A stretch of 64,000 nucleotides of DNA from Microbacterium sp. Bi121. Lineage in GTDB: Bacteria; Actinomycetota; Actinomycetes; Actinomycetales; Microbacteriaceae. Positions 16,190 to 23,532 of the stretch are shown piece after piece (within the stretch, counting starts at the first letter, position 1; every line of letters starts with the position of its first letter). The position numbers and the translations under genes are program-made. The notes beneath the pieces are model-generated. The model searched no databases and had not been told where the DNA came from. It saw only the letters and a program-made list of their open reading frames with translations. The stretch covers positions 186,001-250,000 of the forward strand of contig NZ_CAKKLJ010000003.1 in NCBI RefSeq assembly GCF_918698005.1. Direction: 5' to 3'.

Positions 16190-16942
16190 TCAGTTGGCCG
16201 ACGCCGAAGTAGAAGCGGCATCCCGCAGGCGCGCGATCTCGTGGCGCCACGCGGTGCCGGTGTTGAATGCTGAACCAAGATCGGGCAGTTCCGCAAGGTC
16301 GGTCCCGGGCAGGTCTGCGAGGTTGCCGCCAGCCGAGATGACCTCAAGAGAGATGCCCGCGATCTCGTCGACGCTGACCGCTTGGAGCACGGCTTGCTCG
16401 ACCGATACGGCGGCGCTGGTGACGCCGTGTGCGCGGAGGATGACGACCGGGCGCCCGTGCATGGCGGTGACCATCTCGTGCGCGAGGCCGGCGTTCCGTA
16501 CCAGTACGCCACGGGGATAGACGGGGACCCCGCCTGCCGCCAGGTGTGCTCCGGGGATGTCATAGGCGCCGACGACCGGGCGGATGGCGATCCCCGCCAG
16601 ATCAGCGATCACGGTGCGCCGGGGGTGAGCGTGCACGACGGAGGCGACATCGGGTCGAGATCGGAGCACGGCGGCGTGAATGGGCAGCTCGTTCGGGACG
16701 GACCAGCCGTCGGTCTCGTGTGCGTCAATTGCCGTGCCGTCGAAGCGCACGAGGCGGATGTCGTCGGCGGTCGTGTGCCCGAGACCACGCTCGTACGGAC
16801 CGCGACACCGCACAAGGAGGGCGTCGTCGTCGACGCGAAGGCTGATGTGGCCGAGGATGCCGTCGGCCAGACGTCGGCCGGCCAGGACGCGACACGCATC
16901 GGCAAGGAGCGTGCGTTCTTCAGTGAATGCTCGGGAGATCAT
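16190..16942 (-). CDS. Class II aldolase/adducin-family protein
   Basis: The 250-residue protein has the zinc-dependent class II aldolase fold. The metal ligands are visible as HAHP (VVHAHPRRTVI) and a third histidine in VVILRAHGVTSA. The N-terminal motif GRRLADGILGHISLRVDDDALLVRC is the family's phosphate or substrate loop. Family members include fuculose-phosphate aldolase and, in aromatic catabolism, the 3,4-dihydroxyphthalate decarboxylase type. Its divergent position next to the ferredoxin/Rieske operon, across an operator for the FadR-type regulator, makes a decarboxylase or aldolase role in that pathway plausible. Which reaction it performs cannot be told from the sequence. Confidence 0.85.
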   Translation of the reverse strand: MISRAFTEERTLLADACRVLAGRRLADGILGHISLRVDDDALLVRCRGPYERGLGHTTADDIRLVRFDGTAIDAHETDGWSVPNELPIHAAVLRSRPDVASVVHAHPRRTVIADLAGIAIRPVVGAYDIPGAHLAAGGVPVYPRGVLVRNAGLAHEMVTAMHGRPVVILRAHGVTSAAVSVEQAVLQAVSVDEIAGISLEVISAGGNLADLPGTDLAELPDLGSAFNTGTAWRHEIARLRDAASTSASAN

Positions 16943-16952
16943 GATCCTCAGT

Positions 16953-16990
16953 TTGACAGAATTAGACCCTAGGGTACATTGGTTAGGCCA
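16953..16990 (+). promoter_or_regulatory. Promoter of the ferredoxin/Rieske operon with TGGTnnnnCCA operator
   Basis: A consensus -35 TTGACA (16953-16958) and a -10 TACATT (16975-16980) lie 16 bases apart. TGGTTAGGCCA (16980-16990) begins at the end of the -10 box, where a repressor would block initiation. A perfect palindrome ACCCTAGGGT lies at 16966-16975. The TGGTnnnnCCA word recurs at three other control regions of the island. Confidence 0.7.
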
Positions 16991-17017
16991 TTAGATTTTT
17001 CCAGAAAGGAACCTCGA

Positions 17018-17344
17018 GTGCCCAGAGTCGTGTATGTCGGGAGTGACGGCAGCAACCGCGAGGTCGACGCGAACGTCGGCGAGAACGTCATGAACGCCGC
17101 CGTGCGCTCGGGAGTCCCCGGCATCGTCGGCGAATGCGGCGGACAGCTCTCCTGCGCCACCTGTCATGTCTGGGTCGCGGACGCGTACCGCGAGTGCGTA
17201 GGCGGCCCGGGTGAGATGGAGGCCGATCTCCTCGATCTCGGCGTCTCCGATTTCACCGAGGCCAGCCGCCTCGGCTGCCAGATCACCATCACAGACGAGC
17301 TCGACGGGCTCACCGTGGAGCCGCGCCCCGAGGCGTGGCACTAG
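17018..17344 (+). CDS. [2Fe-2S] ferredoxin, adrenodoxin/putidaredoxin type
   Basis: The 108-residue electron carrier has the vertebrate-type ferredoxin cluster motif: Cys40, Cys46 and Cys49 in GECGGQLSCATC, and Cys87 in RLGCQ. Such ferredoxins pass electrons from an FAD reductase to a Rieske oxygenase or P450. The GTG start at 17018 is chosen because an AAAGGA ribosome-binding site precedes it and PRVVYVGSDGSNREV is the usual N-terminal strand. It is the first gene of the operon and directly precedes the Rieske oxygenase. The likely reductase is encoded at 26264-27523. Confidence 0.95.
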   Translation: MPRVVYVGSDGSNREVDANVGENVMNAAVRSGVPGIVGECGGQLSCATCHVWVADAYRECVGGPGEMEADLLDLGVSDFTEASRLGCQITITDELDGLTVEPRPEAWH

Positions 17345-17360
17345 AAGGAGAGGGATAGCA

Positions 17361-18662
17361 ATGCTGCGTCCAGACATCAACGACCTGCTCACCCAGACGG
17401 GCCCCGGCACCCCGATGGGTGACCTGTTCCGCCGCTACTGGCAGCCCGTGCTGCACACGGACGAGCTGCCCGAGGACGGCTGTCCCCCGGTTCGTGTGAA
17501 GCTCCTGTCCGAGCGCCTCATCGCGGTGCGCACGCCCGAGGGCGAGTACGGGCTCATGGACGAGTTCTGCGCCCACCGCGGCATCTCACTCTTCTTCGGC
17601 CGTGTCGAGAACGAGGGCATCCGGTGCCCGTATCACGGCTGGAAGTACAACGCCAGCGGTCAGGCCATCGACGTGCCCAGCGAGCTGAACAACTCTGAGT
17701 TCTGCAAGAACGTCAAACTGCGTTCCTACCCGCTCGTCAAGGTCGGCGACATCCTGTGGGCCTACCTCGGCGACCCCGAGAAACAGCCCCCGCTTCCCAC
17801 CTGGGAGTTCGCAACCGTTCCGGAGCGCCAGACGTACACCTCCAAGCGTCTGCAGGAGTGCAACTGGCTCCAGGCTCTCGAGGGCGGCATCGACTCGAGC
17901 CATGTGACCTGGCTGCACGGCGGGGGTCCCAGCGGTCACGGCCTCGAAGCCGACCCGCTGTTCGCCGGCTCGAAGGGCAACCAGTACAACAAGAACGACG
18001 TCAAGCCGTTCTTCGAGGTCGTCGAGAACGAGGGCGGGCTGCTGATCGGCGCTCGCCGCAATGCGGAGGATGGCAACTACTACTGGCGCGTCACCCCATG
18101 GGTGCTCCCGAACTTCACGATGGTGCCGCCGCGCGGCGACCACCCCGTGCACGGCCACTTCTGGGTGCCTATCGACGACGAGAACTGCTGGGCGTGGAGC
18201 TTCGACTACCACCCCACACGTGAGCTCAGCGAGACCGAGGTCGACGCTATGAAGGCCGGTGCGGGAGTGCACAGCAAGAACATCCCCGGCACCTATCTGC
18301 CGGTCGCGAACAAAGACAACGACTACCTGATCGATCGCGAGAAGCAGAAGGCCGGAATTCTGTTCTCGGGTGTCGAGGGCATCGCGATTCAGGACTCCTC
18401 GCTGCAGGAGAGTATGGGCCCGGTCGTCGACCGCACCAAGGAGCGTCTCGTCGCCACGGACGCCGGAATCATCAAGGCTCGCCAGAAGCTCCGCCGGGCC
18501 GTCGAGGCGCTGCGGGACAACGGCACCGAGCCGGTCGGAAACGTTCCCGAGCACCAGAAGATCCGCTCCGTGGCGATCGTCCTCCCGGCCGACCGGCCGT
18601 TCGTGGAGGGGATCGGCGAAGGATTCCTGGCACGCGAGGGCGTGGGGCAGACGACGGTCTGA
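17361..18662 (+). CDS. Rieske non-heme iron oxygenase, phthalate 4,5-dioxygenase-like
   Basis: The 433-residue oxygenase subunit binds a Rieske cluster through Cys70, His72, Cys89 and His92 (EFCAHRG and CPYHGW). It binds mononuclear iron through a catalytic-domain motif with Asp178, His181 and His186 in EGGIDSSHVTWLH. The opening PDINDLLTQTGPGTPMGDLFRRYW is typical of the phthalate-dioxygenase (Pht3/OphA2, class IA-like) group, which has alpha subunits only. The protein should insert oxygen into an aromatic or heterocyclic acid. It starts at an ATG 6 bases after a GGAGAGGGA stretch and is followed two bases later by the next gene. The ferredoxin upstream is its probable electron donor. Confidence 0.93.
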   Translation: MLRPDINDLLTQTGPGTPMGDLFRRYWQPVLHTDELPEDGCPPVRVKLLSERLIAVRTPEGEYGLMDEFCAHRGISLFFGRVENEGIRCPYHGWKYNASGQAIDVPSELNNSEFCKNVKLRSYPLVKVGDILWAYLGDPEKQPPLPTWEFATVPERQTYTSKRLQECNWLQALEGGIDSSHVTWLHGGGPSGHGLEADPLFAGSKGNQYNKNDVKPFFEVVENEGGLLIGARRNAEDGNYYWRVTPWVLPNFTMVPPRGDHPVHGHFWVPIDDENCWAWSFDYHPTRELSETEVDAMKAGAGVHSKNIPGTYLPVANKDNDYLIDREKQKAGILFSGVEGIAIQDSSLQESMGPVVDRTKERLVATDAGIIKARQKLRRAVEALRDNGTEPVGNVPEHQKIRSVAIVLPADRPFVEGIGEGFLAREGVGQTTV

Positions 18663-18664
18663 TC

Positions 18665-19147
18665 ATGGAGACCTCCCTCTCGATGAGCGCCTGCGCTCGC
18701 GCCATCACCGCCGAGGAGGCGGCCTTCCGCATCGACTATCCGCTCGCCTACGCGCGCGACACCCGGGTGATCGCGTTCGACGCGGTCGCCGAGGATGCCG
18801 TGCGTCAGGTCGCCGACAACCCGTGGGGCAAGGCGCACTTCTACACCGCATCGCACGAAAGCGACGAGTTGATCAGCCTGGAAGGCGAGCGCCGCGACAT
18901 GCGATCCGAGATCGAGCACTCGGACTCGGTGATCATGGTCGCGACCAACGCCGTCCTCGGCGATGCCGTTGCCGAGGTTGGGGCGATCTGCCGTGAGCTG
19001 TCGATCATGACGGCGGGGCTGCTGCTGCTCGAGGACGGTGATCTCACTGGCGAGACCCTGATGGCCGTCCGCCCGCATGCGCGGATCCTCCTGGTGCCGG
19101 CCGATCGCGAGGACCTCTTCCAACTGCTGACGGCGATCCGGGCATGA
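18665..19147 (+). CDS. Unrecognised 160-residue protein in the Rieske operon
   Basis: I do not recognise this protein. It has no signal peptide, membrane segment or metal-binding cysteine cluster. It shows alternating strands and helices (DSVIMVATNAVLGDAVAEVG, IMTAGLLLLEDGDL, ARILLVPADREDLFQLL), which suggests a small Rossmann-like alpha/beta domain. It starts two bases after the Rieske oxygenase stop, and its stop overlaps the PanB-like start by ATGA, so it is translationally locked between the two. A binding or accessory role for one of its neighbours is possible. No catalytic assignment is justified. Confidence 0.8.
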   Translation: METSLSMSACARAITAEEAAFRIDYPLAYARDTRVIAFDAVAEDAVRQVADNPWGKAHFYTASHESDELISLEGERRDMRSEIEHSDSVIMVATNAVLGDAVAEVGAICRELSIMTAGLLLLEDGDLTGETLMAVRPHARILLVPADREDLFQLLTAIRA

Positions 19148-19992
19148 CGACGCTCCCGCAGCTGCAGGCCATGAAGCATGCGGGCCGCAAGTCGGTCTGC
19201 TTCGTCGCCTGGGATTACCAGATGGCTCGCATCGCGGATCGCGTGGGCGCGGACATCGTCTCGGTCGGCGACACCGTGGGCAGGAATCTCTTCGGCCATC
19301 CCAATCCGCTGGAGATCGGCTTCGAAGAGATGCTGTTCATCGCCAAGGGCGTGCGCCGCGGTGTGAAGGATGCCCTGCTCAGCTGTGATTTCCCCTACGG
19401 TCCGCTGCAGGCCGGCGATGCTCTCTCGGCCGCGATCCGTCTCGTCAAGGAGGCGGCGGTCGACCTCGTCAAGCTCGATGGCGCCGCCGACTTCCCCGAG
19501 GAGGTCGAGCGGCTCACGCGCGCGGGGATCCCCGTGTTCGCGCAGTTCGGCATCACCCCGCAGACGTCACTGAAATACGGCATCGACTACTCGGCCGCGC
19601 ACACGGTTCAGGTGCCCGACGAGATGACCGAGGAGCTGGTCGCCGAGGCCCGGCGCCTCGAGGCGGCCGGAGCCGCGGTCCTCAACTTCACCAACTCGGG
19701 GCCCGTGGTCGGGGCGGCGGTCGTCGACGCCGTGTCGATCCCGGTTCTCGGCGGATTCGGTGGGGGCCCCTGGCTCGACGGCAGGATCCGCATGGTCACG
19801 GCCGCTCTCGGCTACGACGCCAACGGGGTCGACGAGGAACCGGACACTTACGCGAACGTGGCCCGCATCGCGTTCGAGGCACTCTCGGCATGTGCCGACG
19901 ACATCCGCTCGGCCCGGCAGGTGCGCGGGGGCATTCCCGTGCCCGATGACGCATCAGCGACGGAAAGGAAGGACTATCGTGACCTTCGTTGA
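19144..19992 (+). CDS. Divergent PanB-like (ketopantoate hydroxymethyltransferase/PEP mutase superfamily) protein
   Basis: The 282-residue TIM-barrel protein follows PanB over most of its length. The metal and ketoacid ligands are kept as Asp43 (SVGDTVGRNLFGH), Asp82 (SCDFPYGPL) and Lys110 (VKLDGA). Two functional positions differ: the PanB histidine in the GHxGLTPQ loop is Gln134 (AQFGITPQ), and the catalytic glutamate of ECVP is Asn181 (VLNFTNSGP). It is therefore unlikely to make ketopantoate. In an aromatic-type operon it may catalyse a related carbon-carbon bond reaction on a 2-oxo acid. The start overlaps the upstream stop, and the next gene starts inside its end. Its function is inference. 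Confidence 0.75.
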   Translation: MTTLPQLQAMKHAGRKSVCFVAWDYQMARIADRVGADIVSVGDTVGRNLFGHPNPLEIGFEEMLFIAKGVRRGVKDALLSCDFPYGPLQAGDALSAAIRLVKEAAVDLVKLDGAADFPEEVERLTRAGIPVFAQFGITPQTSLKYGIDYSAAHTVQVPDEMTEELVAEARRLEAAGAAVLNFTNSGPVVGAAVVDAVSIPVLGGFGGGPWLDGRIRMVTAALGYDANGVDEEPDTYANVARIAFEALSACADDIRSARQVRGGIPVPDDASATERKDYRDLR

Positions 19993-20827
19993 GATCGACG
20001 GAATACGCACGCGCTACGAGATGATCGGCGACGGTCCGCCGATTCTCATGTTCAGCCCGGGCGGGTTCGACTCCAGCCTCGACAACTGGACGACGTTCGG
20101 GCGCTACAAGCAGCTGGGGTTCATCGACGCGCTGTCGAAGGACTTCACCTGCATCGTGTACGACCGGCGCGAGTCGGGCCAGTCGGGTGGGCGGGCGGAG
20201 CGTCTGTCCTGGTCGAAGTACGTCGGGCAGGCCGCGGATCTGCTCGACCACCTTGACATCGAGTCGGTGCACACCATGGGCGGTTGCGTCGGCTGCAGCT
20301 CGGCTGCGATGCTGGCCGTCGCCCAGCCGGAGCGCGTGCGCAGCATGGTGCTGTTCTCGCCCGCGGGTGGGGTAACGTACCGTGCGGCTCAGCATCGGCG
20401 CTTCAGTCAGCATCTCGGCTATGCCCTCGAGAACGGGCTCGCGGCGGTGGTCGCGCTCGCGCAGTCGACCGAGACGGGCTTCAGCAAGGATCCGCGGGTC
20501 GGTCCCTGGGCCGCAGTGCTCCGCTCCGACGAAGCGTTCGCCGCACGTTACGCCGATCTGGATCTCGAGCGGTACGCGACGATCCTCTCGGGCAGCGCAC
20601 GGCTGCTCTTCGATCGCGACACCGTGCCGGGGCCCGAGCCGGAGGACCTGCAGTTGCTCGACGTCCCCGCCCTTATCGTCCCCGGTGAAGACCTCTCTCA
20701 CACGCGCTCGGCCGCCCGCTACCTGCAGGAATGCCTGCCGAACACGGAGTACTGGGATGTCCCGGTAGCCGAGCAGACCCCCGAGGCCTCGACCGCGCGC
20801 GTGCGGGAGTTCCTGCTGTCGCACTGA
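19979..20827 (+). CDS. Alpha/beta hydrolase-fold protein with cysteine at the nucleophile position
   Basis: The 282-residue protein has the alpha/beta hydrolase core: an oxyanion-region strand ILMFSPGGFDSSLDNWTTFG, then YDRRESGQSGG, and a nucleophile elbow reading GGCVGCSSA. The usual serine is Cys103. An acidic residue is present in VPGEDLSHT, but the histidine expected after the last strand is not seen (YWDVPVAEQTPEAS). The GTG at 19979 is chosen because of an AAAGGAAGG ribosome-binding site and because longer frames do not match the fold. It overlaps the end of the PanB-like gene by 14 bases. It may hydrolyse a ring-fission-like product, or be a non-hydrolytic member of the fold. Confidence 0.85.
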   Translation: MTFVEIDGIRTRYEMIGDGPPILMFSPGGFDSSLDNWTTFGRYKQLGFIDALSKDFTCIVYDRRESGQSGGRAERLSWSKYVGQAADLLDHLDIESVHTMGGCVGCSSAAMLAVAQPERVRSMVLFSPAGGVTYRAAQHRRFSQHLGYALENGLAAVVALAQSTETGFSKDPRVGPWAAVLRSDEAFAARYADLDLERYATILSGSARLLFDRDTVPGPEPEDLQLLDVPALIVPGEDLSHTRSAARYLQECLPNTEYWDVPVAEQTPEASTARVREFLLSH

Positions 20828-20885
20828 GGTGCGTCTTACTGTCGCGCGGAGGTTTCGCCGCGGCCGAGCGCGGCGGGTCGGCGGA

Positions 20886-21353
20886 TCAGTGCGTTGCCCA
20901 CTCCTCCTGCTCGATGGCTGCGATCTGGGCCAGGCGCTGCGCGTGCACACCGCCCTTGAACGGGGTGTCGAGCCACCGCTCGAGCAGCGTGAGGGAATGC
21001 CGCTCGTCGATCACCTTGGTGCCGACGACCATGATGTTGGCGTCGTTGTTGCCGCGCGAGATGTCGACCGCGAACTCGGAGTAGGCGAGGCCGGCCCGCA
21101 CGCCGCGGATCTTGTTGCAGGCGATGACTTCACCCTGGCCGCTGCCTCCTAGGACGATGCCCATGTCGGCGCGTCCGGACGTGATCTCGCGGCCGACCGC
21201 CGCGCACAGCGGTGGATAGTCGATCACGCCGTGGCCGCGCGGGGCGAGGTCGGTGACCGCGATGCCGCGTGCGGTGAGAGCGTCGATGAACGCGTCGACG
21301 ACAGCCGTGCCGTGGTGATCGCCCGTAATGGCGATGCGCTCGATGACCGCCAT
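20886..21353 (-). CDS. RpiB/LacAB-family sugar-phosphate isomerase-like protein
   Basis: The 155-residue protein has the RpiB fold with GDHHGTAVVDAFIDAL at the phosphate-binding end and GGSGQGEVIACNK in the active-site loop. The E. coli catalytic cysteine is glycine here, but Glu75 is present at the position used as base by the Mycobacterium tuberculosis RpiB type, so isomerase activity is plausible. The conserved NNDANIMVVG segment is kept. Its ATG overlaps the stop of the decarboxylase-like gene upstream by one base, so it forms a two-gene unit on the reverse strand. Its role in a ring-acid pathway is unclear; it may isomerise a hydroxy-keto intermediate. Confidence 0.88.
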   Translation of the reverse strand: MAVIERIAITGDHHGTAVVDAFIDALTARGIAVTDLAPRGHGVIDYPPLCAAVGREITSGRADMGIVLGGSGQGEVIACNKIRGVRAGLAYSEFAVDISRGNNDANIMVVGTKVIDERHSLTLLERWLDTPFKGGVHAQRLAQIAAIEQEEWATH

Positions 21354-22282
21354 CAGCCGCTCATCTCCATGGTCGAGGCGGCGAAGACGTCTTCCCAGGC
21401 CGGTCGACAGCGCAGGATGCCCTGTTGTATGGCCGTCTCGATGAGCGCCTCCAGGGTCGGGAGGTTCTCCGCCATGCCGTAGGGCAGGGGATCGGATCCG
21501 GTGATCTTCATGACGCGGGTGAGCACGCGATCCTGTCGGCTGGCGGGGATCGCGGCGGCGATCCCGGCGACGTAGCGCCGCTTCGCCTCGGCGAACGCCT
21601 CGAACAGAGCCGGACCGAGCTCAGGATGTCGAGCGAGCAGATCGTCGCGCACGACGACGAGGTGGTTGATGGGGAAGACCCCGTGGCTCTGCAGCTGCTG
21701 CGCCGCGACGTCGTCTGGGTCGGCGATGAGCGGTACAACTTCGGGATGGTCGATCGCGGCGCCGACGACCGCGTCGAGCTCGCCGGCGAGGAGCAGATCC
21801 GCGAGCGTCGCGCCCGCCGGCGCCGGAACGACGTTGCCCGGCGCCTGGTAGTCCGGTACATGTTCATCGCCTGAGCGGATCCAGGTCACCGTGTCGAGGT
21901 CGAGGCCCGCCTGGGCGAGAGCGTGCCGCCCCCACACGCCGGTCGTGACGGTGTAGCCGCGGTTCACTCCGATGCGCGCGCCGGCGAAGTCGGGGATCGC
22001 GCGATCGCGGCTGCCGCGCAGCACCTGGGTCGCGCCGTGATGGAAGTCGCGCACGAGGAAGATCGGCAGAGCCGTGTACGGGGCGCCGTGCTCCTTGGCT
22101 GTGAGGTAGGTGGTCAGCGCGAGCTCGGCGACGTCGAACTCGACCCCGCGCACCATCTTGCGGAAGCCCTTCACCAACACCGGCTCGTCGGCGAAGTCGA
22201 GGGAGGCGCCATCGACGGCGACCTCGCCGTCGATGAGCGCGCGGTTGGCTCCCTGTGGACGTGTGAGCGTTGACAGACGCAT
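21353..22282 (-). CDS. 4,5-dihydroxyphthalate decarboxylase-family (binding-protein-like fold) protein, copy 1
   Basis: The 309-residue protein has no signal peptide and matches the Pht5 family, which has a periplasmic-binding-protein fold used as a cytosolic decarboxylase. Visible features are VLVKGFRKMVRGVEFDVAEL, ALTTYLTAKEHGAPYTALPI and FLVRDFHHGATQVL, the segment order of the family. A GGAGG ribosome-binding site precedes the ATG at 22282. It is divergent from the alcohol dehydrogenase operon and shares an operator region with it. Its distant relative at 25240-26241 lies in the facing operon. The two may act on different intermediates, or one may bind without catalysing. Confidence 0.82.
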   Translation of the reverse strand: MRLSTLTRPQGANRALIDGEVAVDGASLDFADEPVLVKGFRKMVRGVEFDVAELALTTYLTAKEHGAPYTALPIFLVRDFHHGATQVLRGSRDRAIPDFAGARIGVNRGYTVTTGVWGRHALAQAGLDLDTVTWIRSGDEHVPDYQAPGNVVPAPAGATLADLLLAGELDAVVGAAIDHPEVVPLIADPDDVAAQQLQSHGVFPINHLVVVRDDLLARHPELGPALFEAFAEAKRRYVAGIAAAIPASRQDRVLTRVMKITGSDPLPYGMAENLPTLEALIETAIQQGILRCRPAWEDVFAASTMEMSG

Positions 22283-22315
22283 GCATCCTCCATTCCGCCG
22301 TATCAGGCGACGTCG

Positions 22316-22340
22316 TAATGGTAGCCTGGTCTGACCATTA
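22316..22340. promoter_or_regulatory. Operator region between divergent operons (TGGTnnnnCCA type)
   Basis: A 25-bp interval opens with TAATGGT and closes with ACCATTA, a perfect inverted pair. Inside it lies TGGTCTGACCA (22327-22337), a perfect palindrome with a 3-base centre and the classic FadR-type consensus. It sits between the reverse decarboxylase-like gene and the forward dehydrogenase, so one protein could control both. Confidence 0.7.
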
Positions 22341-22368
22341 CTCCAATATGAGCCCGAGGATGTGCAAA

Positions 22369-23532
22369 TTGACTGAGACTGTGCTCGCTGCGGTGCGCAC
22401 CGCGCCGGAAAAGACGGAGATGCGCGAGTTCGCGCGGCCCGAGATCGGTGCCGACTCCGCACTGCTCAAGATCGAGGTCGCGGGAATCTGCGGCACCGAC
22501 GCCAAGCTGTACTTCAATCCGCCGACCACGCGCGCCACCGGCGGTCCGGTCATCATGGGCCACGAGAACGTCGGCACCATCATCGAGGCCGGGGCCAACT
22601 TCCGGGTGCGCCACGGCGTGGCCGAGGGGGACCGGGTCTTCGTCGAGCACTACGTCGCCTGCTACAACTGCGAGTGGTGCCGCATCGGCGAGTACCGGCA
22701 CTGCGAGGCCACCGACTGGCGCACCAACCCTGACGCCCGGCGGTTCGGCTACACCTCCGCCGATTTTCCCGGACACCTATGGGGCGGGTTCTCGGAGGCC
22801 ATGTTCCTGCCGTGGAACACCGTGCTGCACCGCGTGCCGGCGACCATGAGCGCAGAACTCGCGGGCATGGTCATGCCGCTGTCCAACGGCATCGAGTGGG
22901 CGCTGCTCACGGCGGGCATCGGCTACGACGACACCGTGCTCATCCAGGGCCCCGGTCAGCAGGGCCTCGCGCAGGTCGTGGCTGCGAAGCAGGCGGGCGC
23001 GTCGAAGATCATCGTGTCCGGCACGACGCGCGACCGCGAACGGCTGGACCTCGCGCTCGAGCTCGGTGCCGACGCCGTCGTCGACGTGCTCACGGAGGAT
23101 CCGCGCGAGAAGATCATGGATCTCACCCGCGGCCGAGGTCTCGATTACGTCCTCGACTGCACCTCGCGCGCCGGGACCGCGCCGATGCTGCTCGGCATCG
23201 ACGTCCTCAAGCGTCGCGAAGGCGTCATGGTCGTCCAGGGCGAGCTCGCGGCGTTCCCCGATTTCCCGCTCAAGATCGTCACCGAGAAGTCGATCACGAT
23301 CAAGTCGGCGCGCGGGCACTCGTACCGCGCCTGCGAACTCGCGGTCGCGCAACTGGCGTCCGGGCGCTTCCCGCTGCACAAGCTGGCCACCCACCGCTAC
23401 GGCATCGACCAGGTCGACCATGCGATCCGCGTGCTCGCTGGGCAGACCGACGAGGACGCGATCCACATCTCGATGATGCCCGACATGATCGGCGTGCCCG
23501 GTGGTCGCACCCCGGCCGAGGCGAGTCTCTGA
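22369..23532 (+). CDS. Zinc-dependent alcohol dehydrogenase (medium-chain)
   Basis: This NAD(P)-dependent oxidoreductase of about 387 residues has a catalytic zinc site (AGICGTDAKLY, IMGHENVGTI) and a structural zinc site with cysteines in CYNCEWCRIGEYRHC. The nucleotide-binding fold contains VLIQGPGQQGLAQVVAAKQAG. The TTG at 22369 is preferred because GAGGA lies 8 bases upstream and the protein then begins MTETVLAAVRTAPEK; ATG codons at 22348 and 22360 are alternatives. It opens an operon with LigK-like, LigJ-like and decarboxylase genes, so it probably oxidises a hydroxylated intermediate or a dihydrodiol-like compound. Confidence 0.9.
   Translation: MTETVLAAVRTAPEKTEMREFARPEIGADSALLKIEVAGICGTDAKLYFNPPTTRATGGPVIMGHENVGTIIEAGANFRVRHGVAEGDRVFVEHYVACYNCEWCRIGEYRHCEATDWRTNPDARRFGYTSADFPGHLWGGFSEAMFLPWNTVLHRVPATMSAELAGMVMPLSNGIEWALLTAGIGYDDTVLIQGPGQQGLAQVVAAKQAGASKIIVSGTTRDRERLDLALELGADAVVDVLTEDPREKIMDLTRGRGLDYVLDCTSRAGTAPMLLGIDVLKRREGVMVVQGELAAFPDFPLKIVTEKSITIKSARGHSYRACELAVAQLASGRFPLHKLATHRYGIDQVDHAIRVLAGQTDEDAIHISMMPDMIGVPGGRTPAEASL

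Noticed and set aside
19144-19992. Genuine PanB for coenzyme A synthesis, linked to coaBC
   Set aside because: The catalytic glutamate and loop histidine are replaced, and it is embedded in a catabolic operon far from coaBC.
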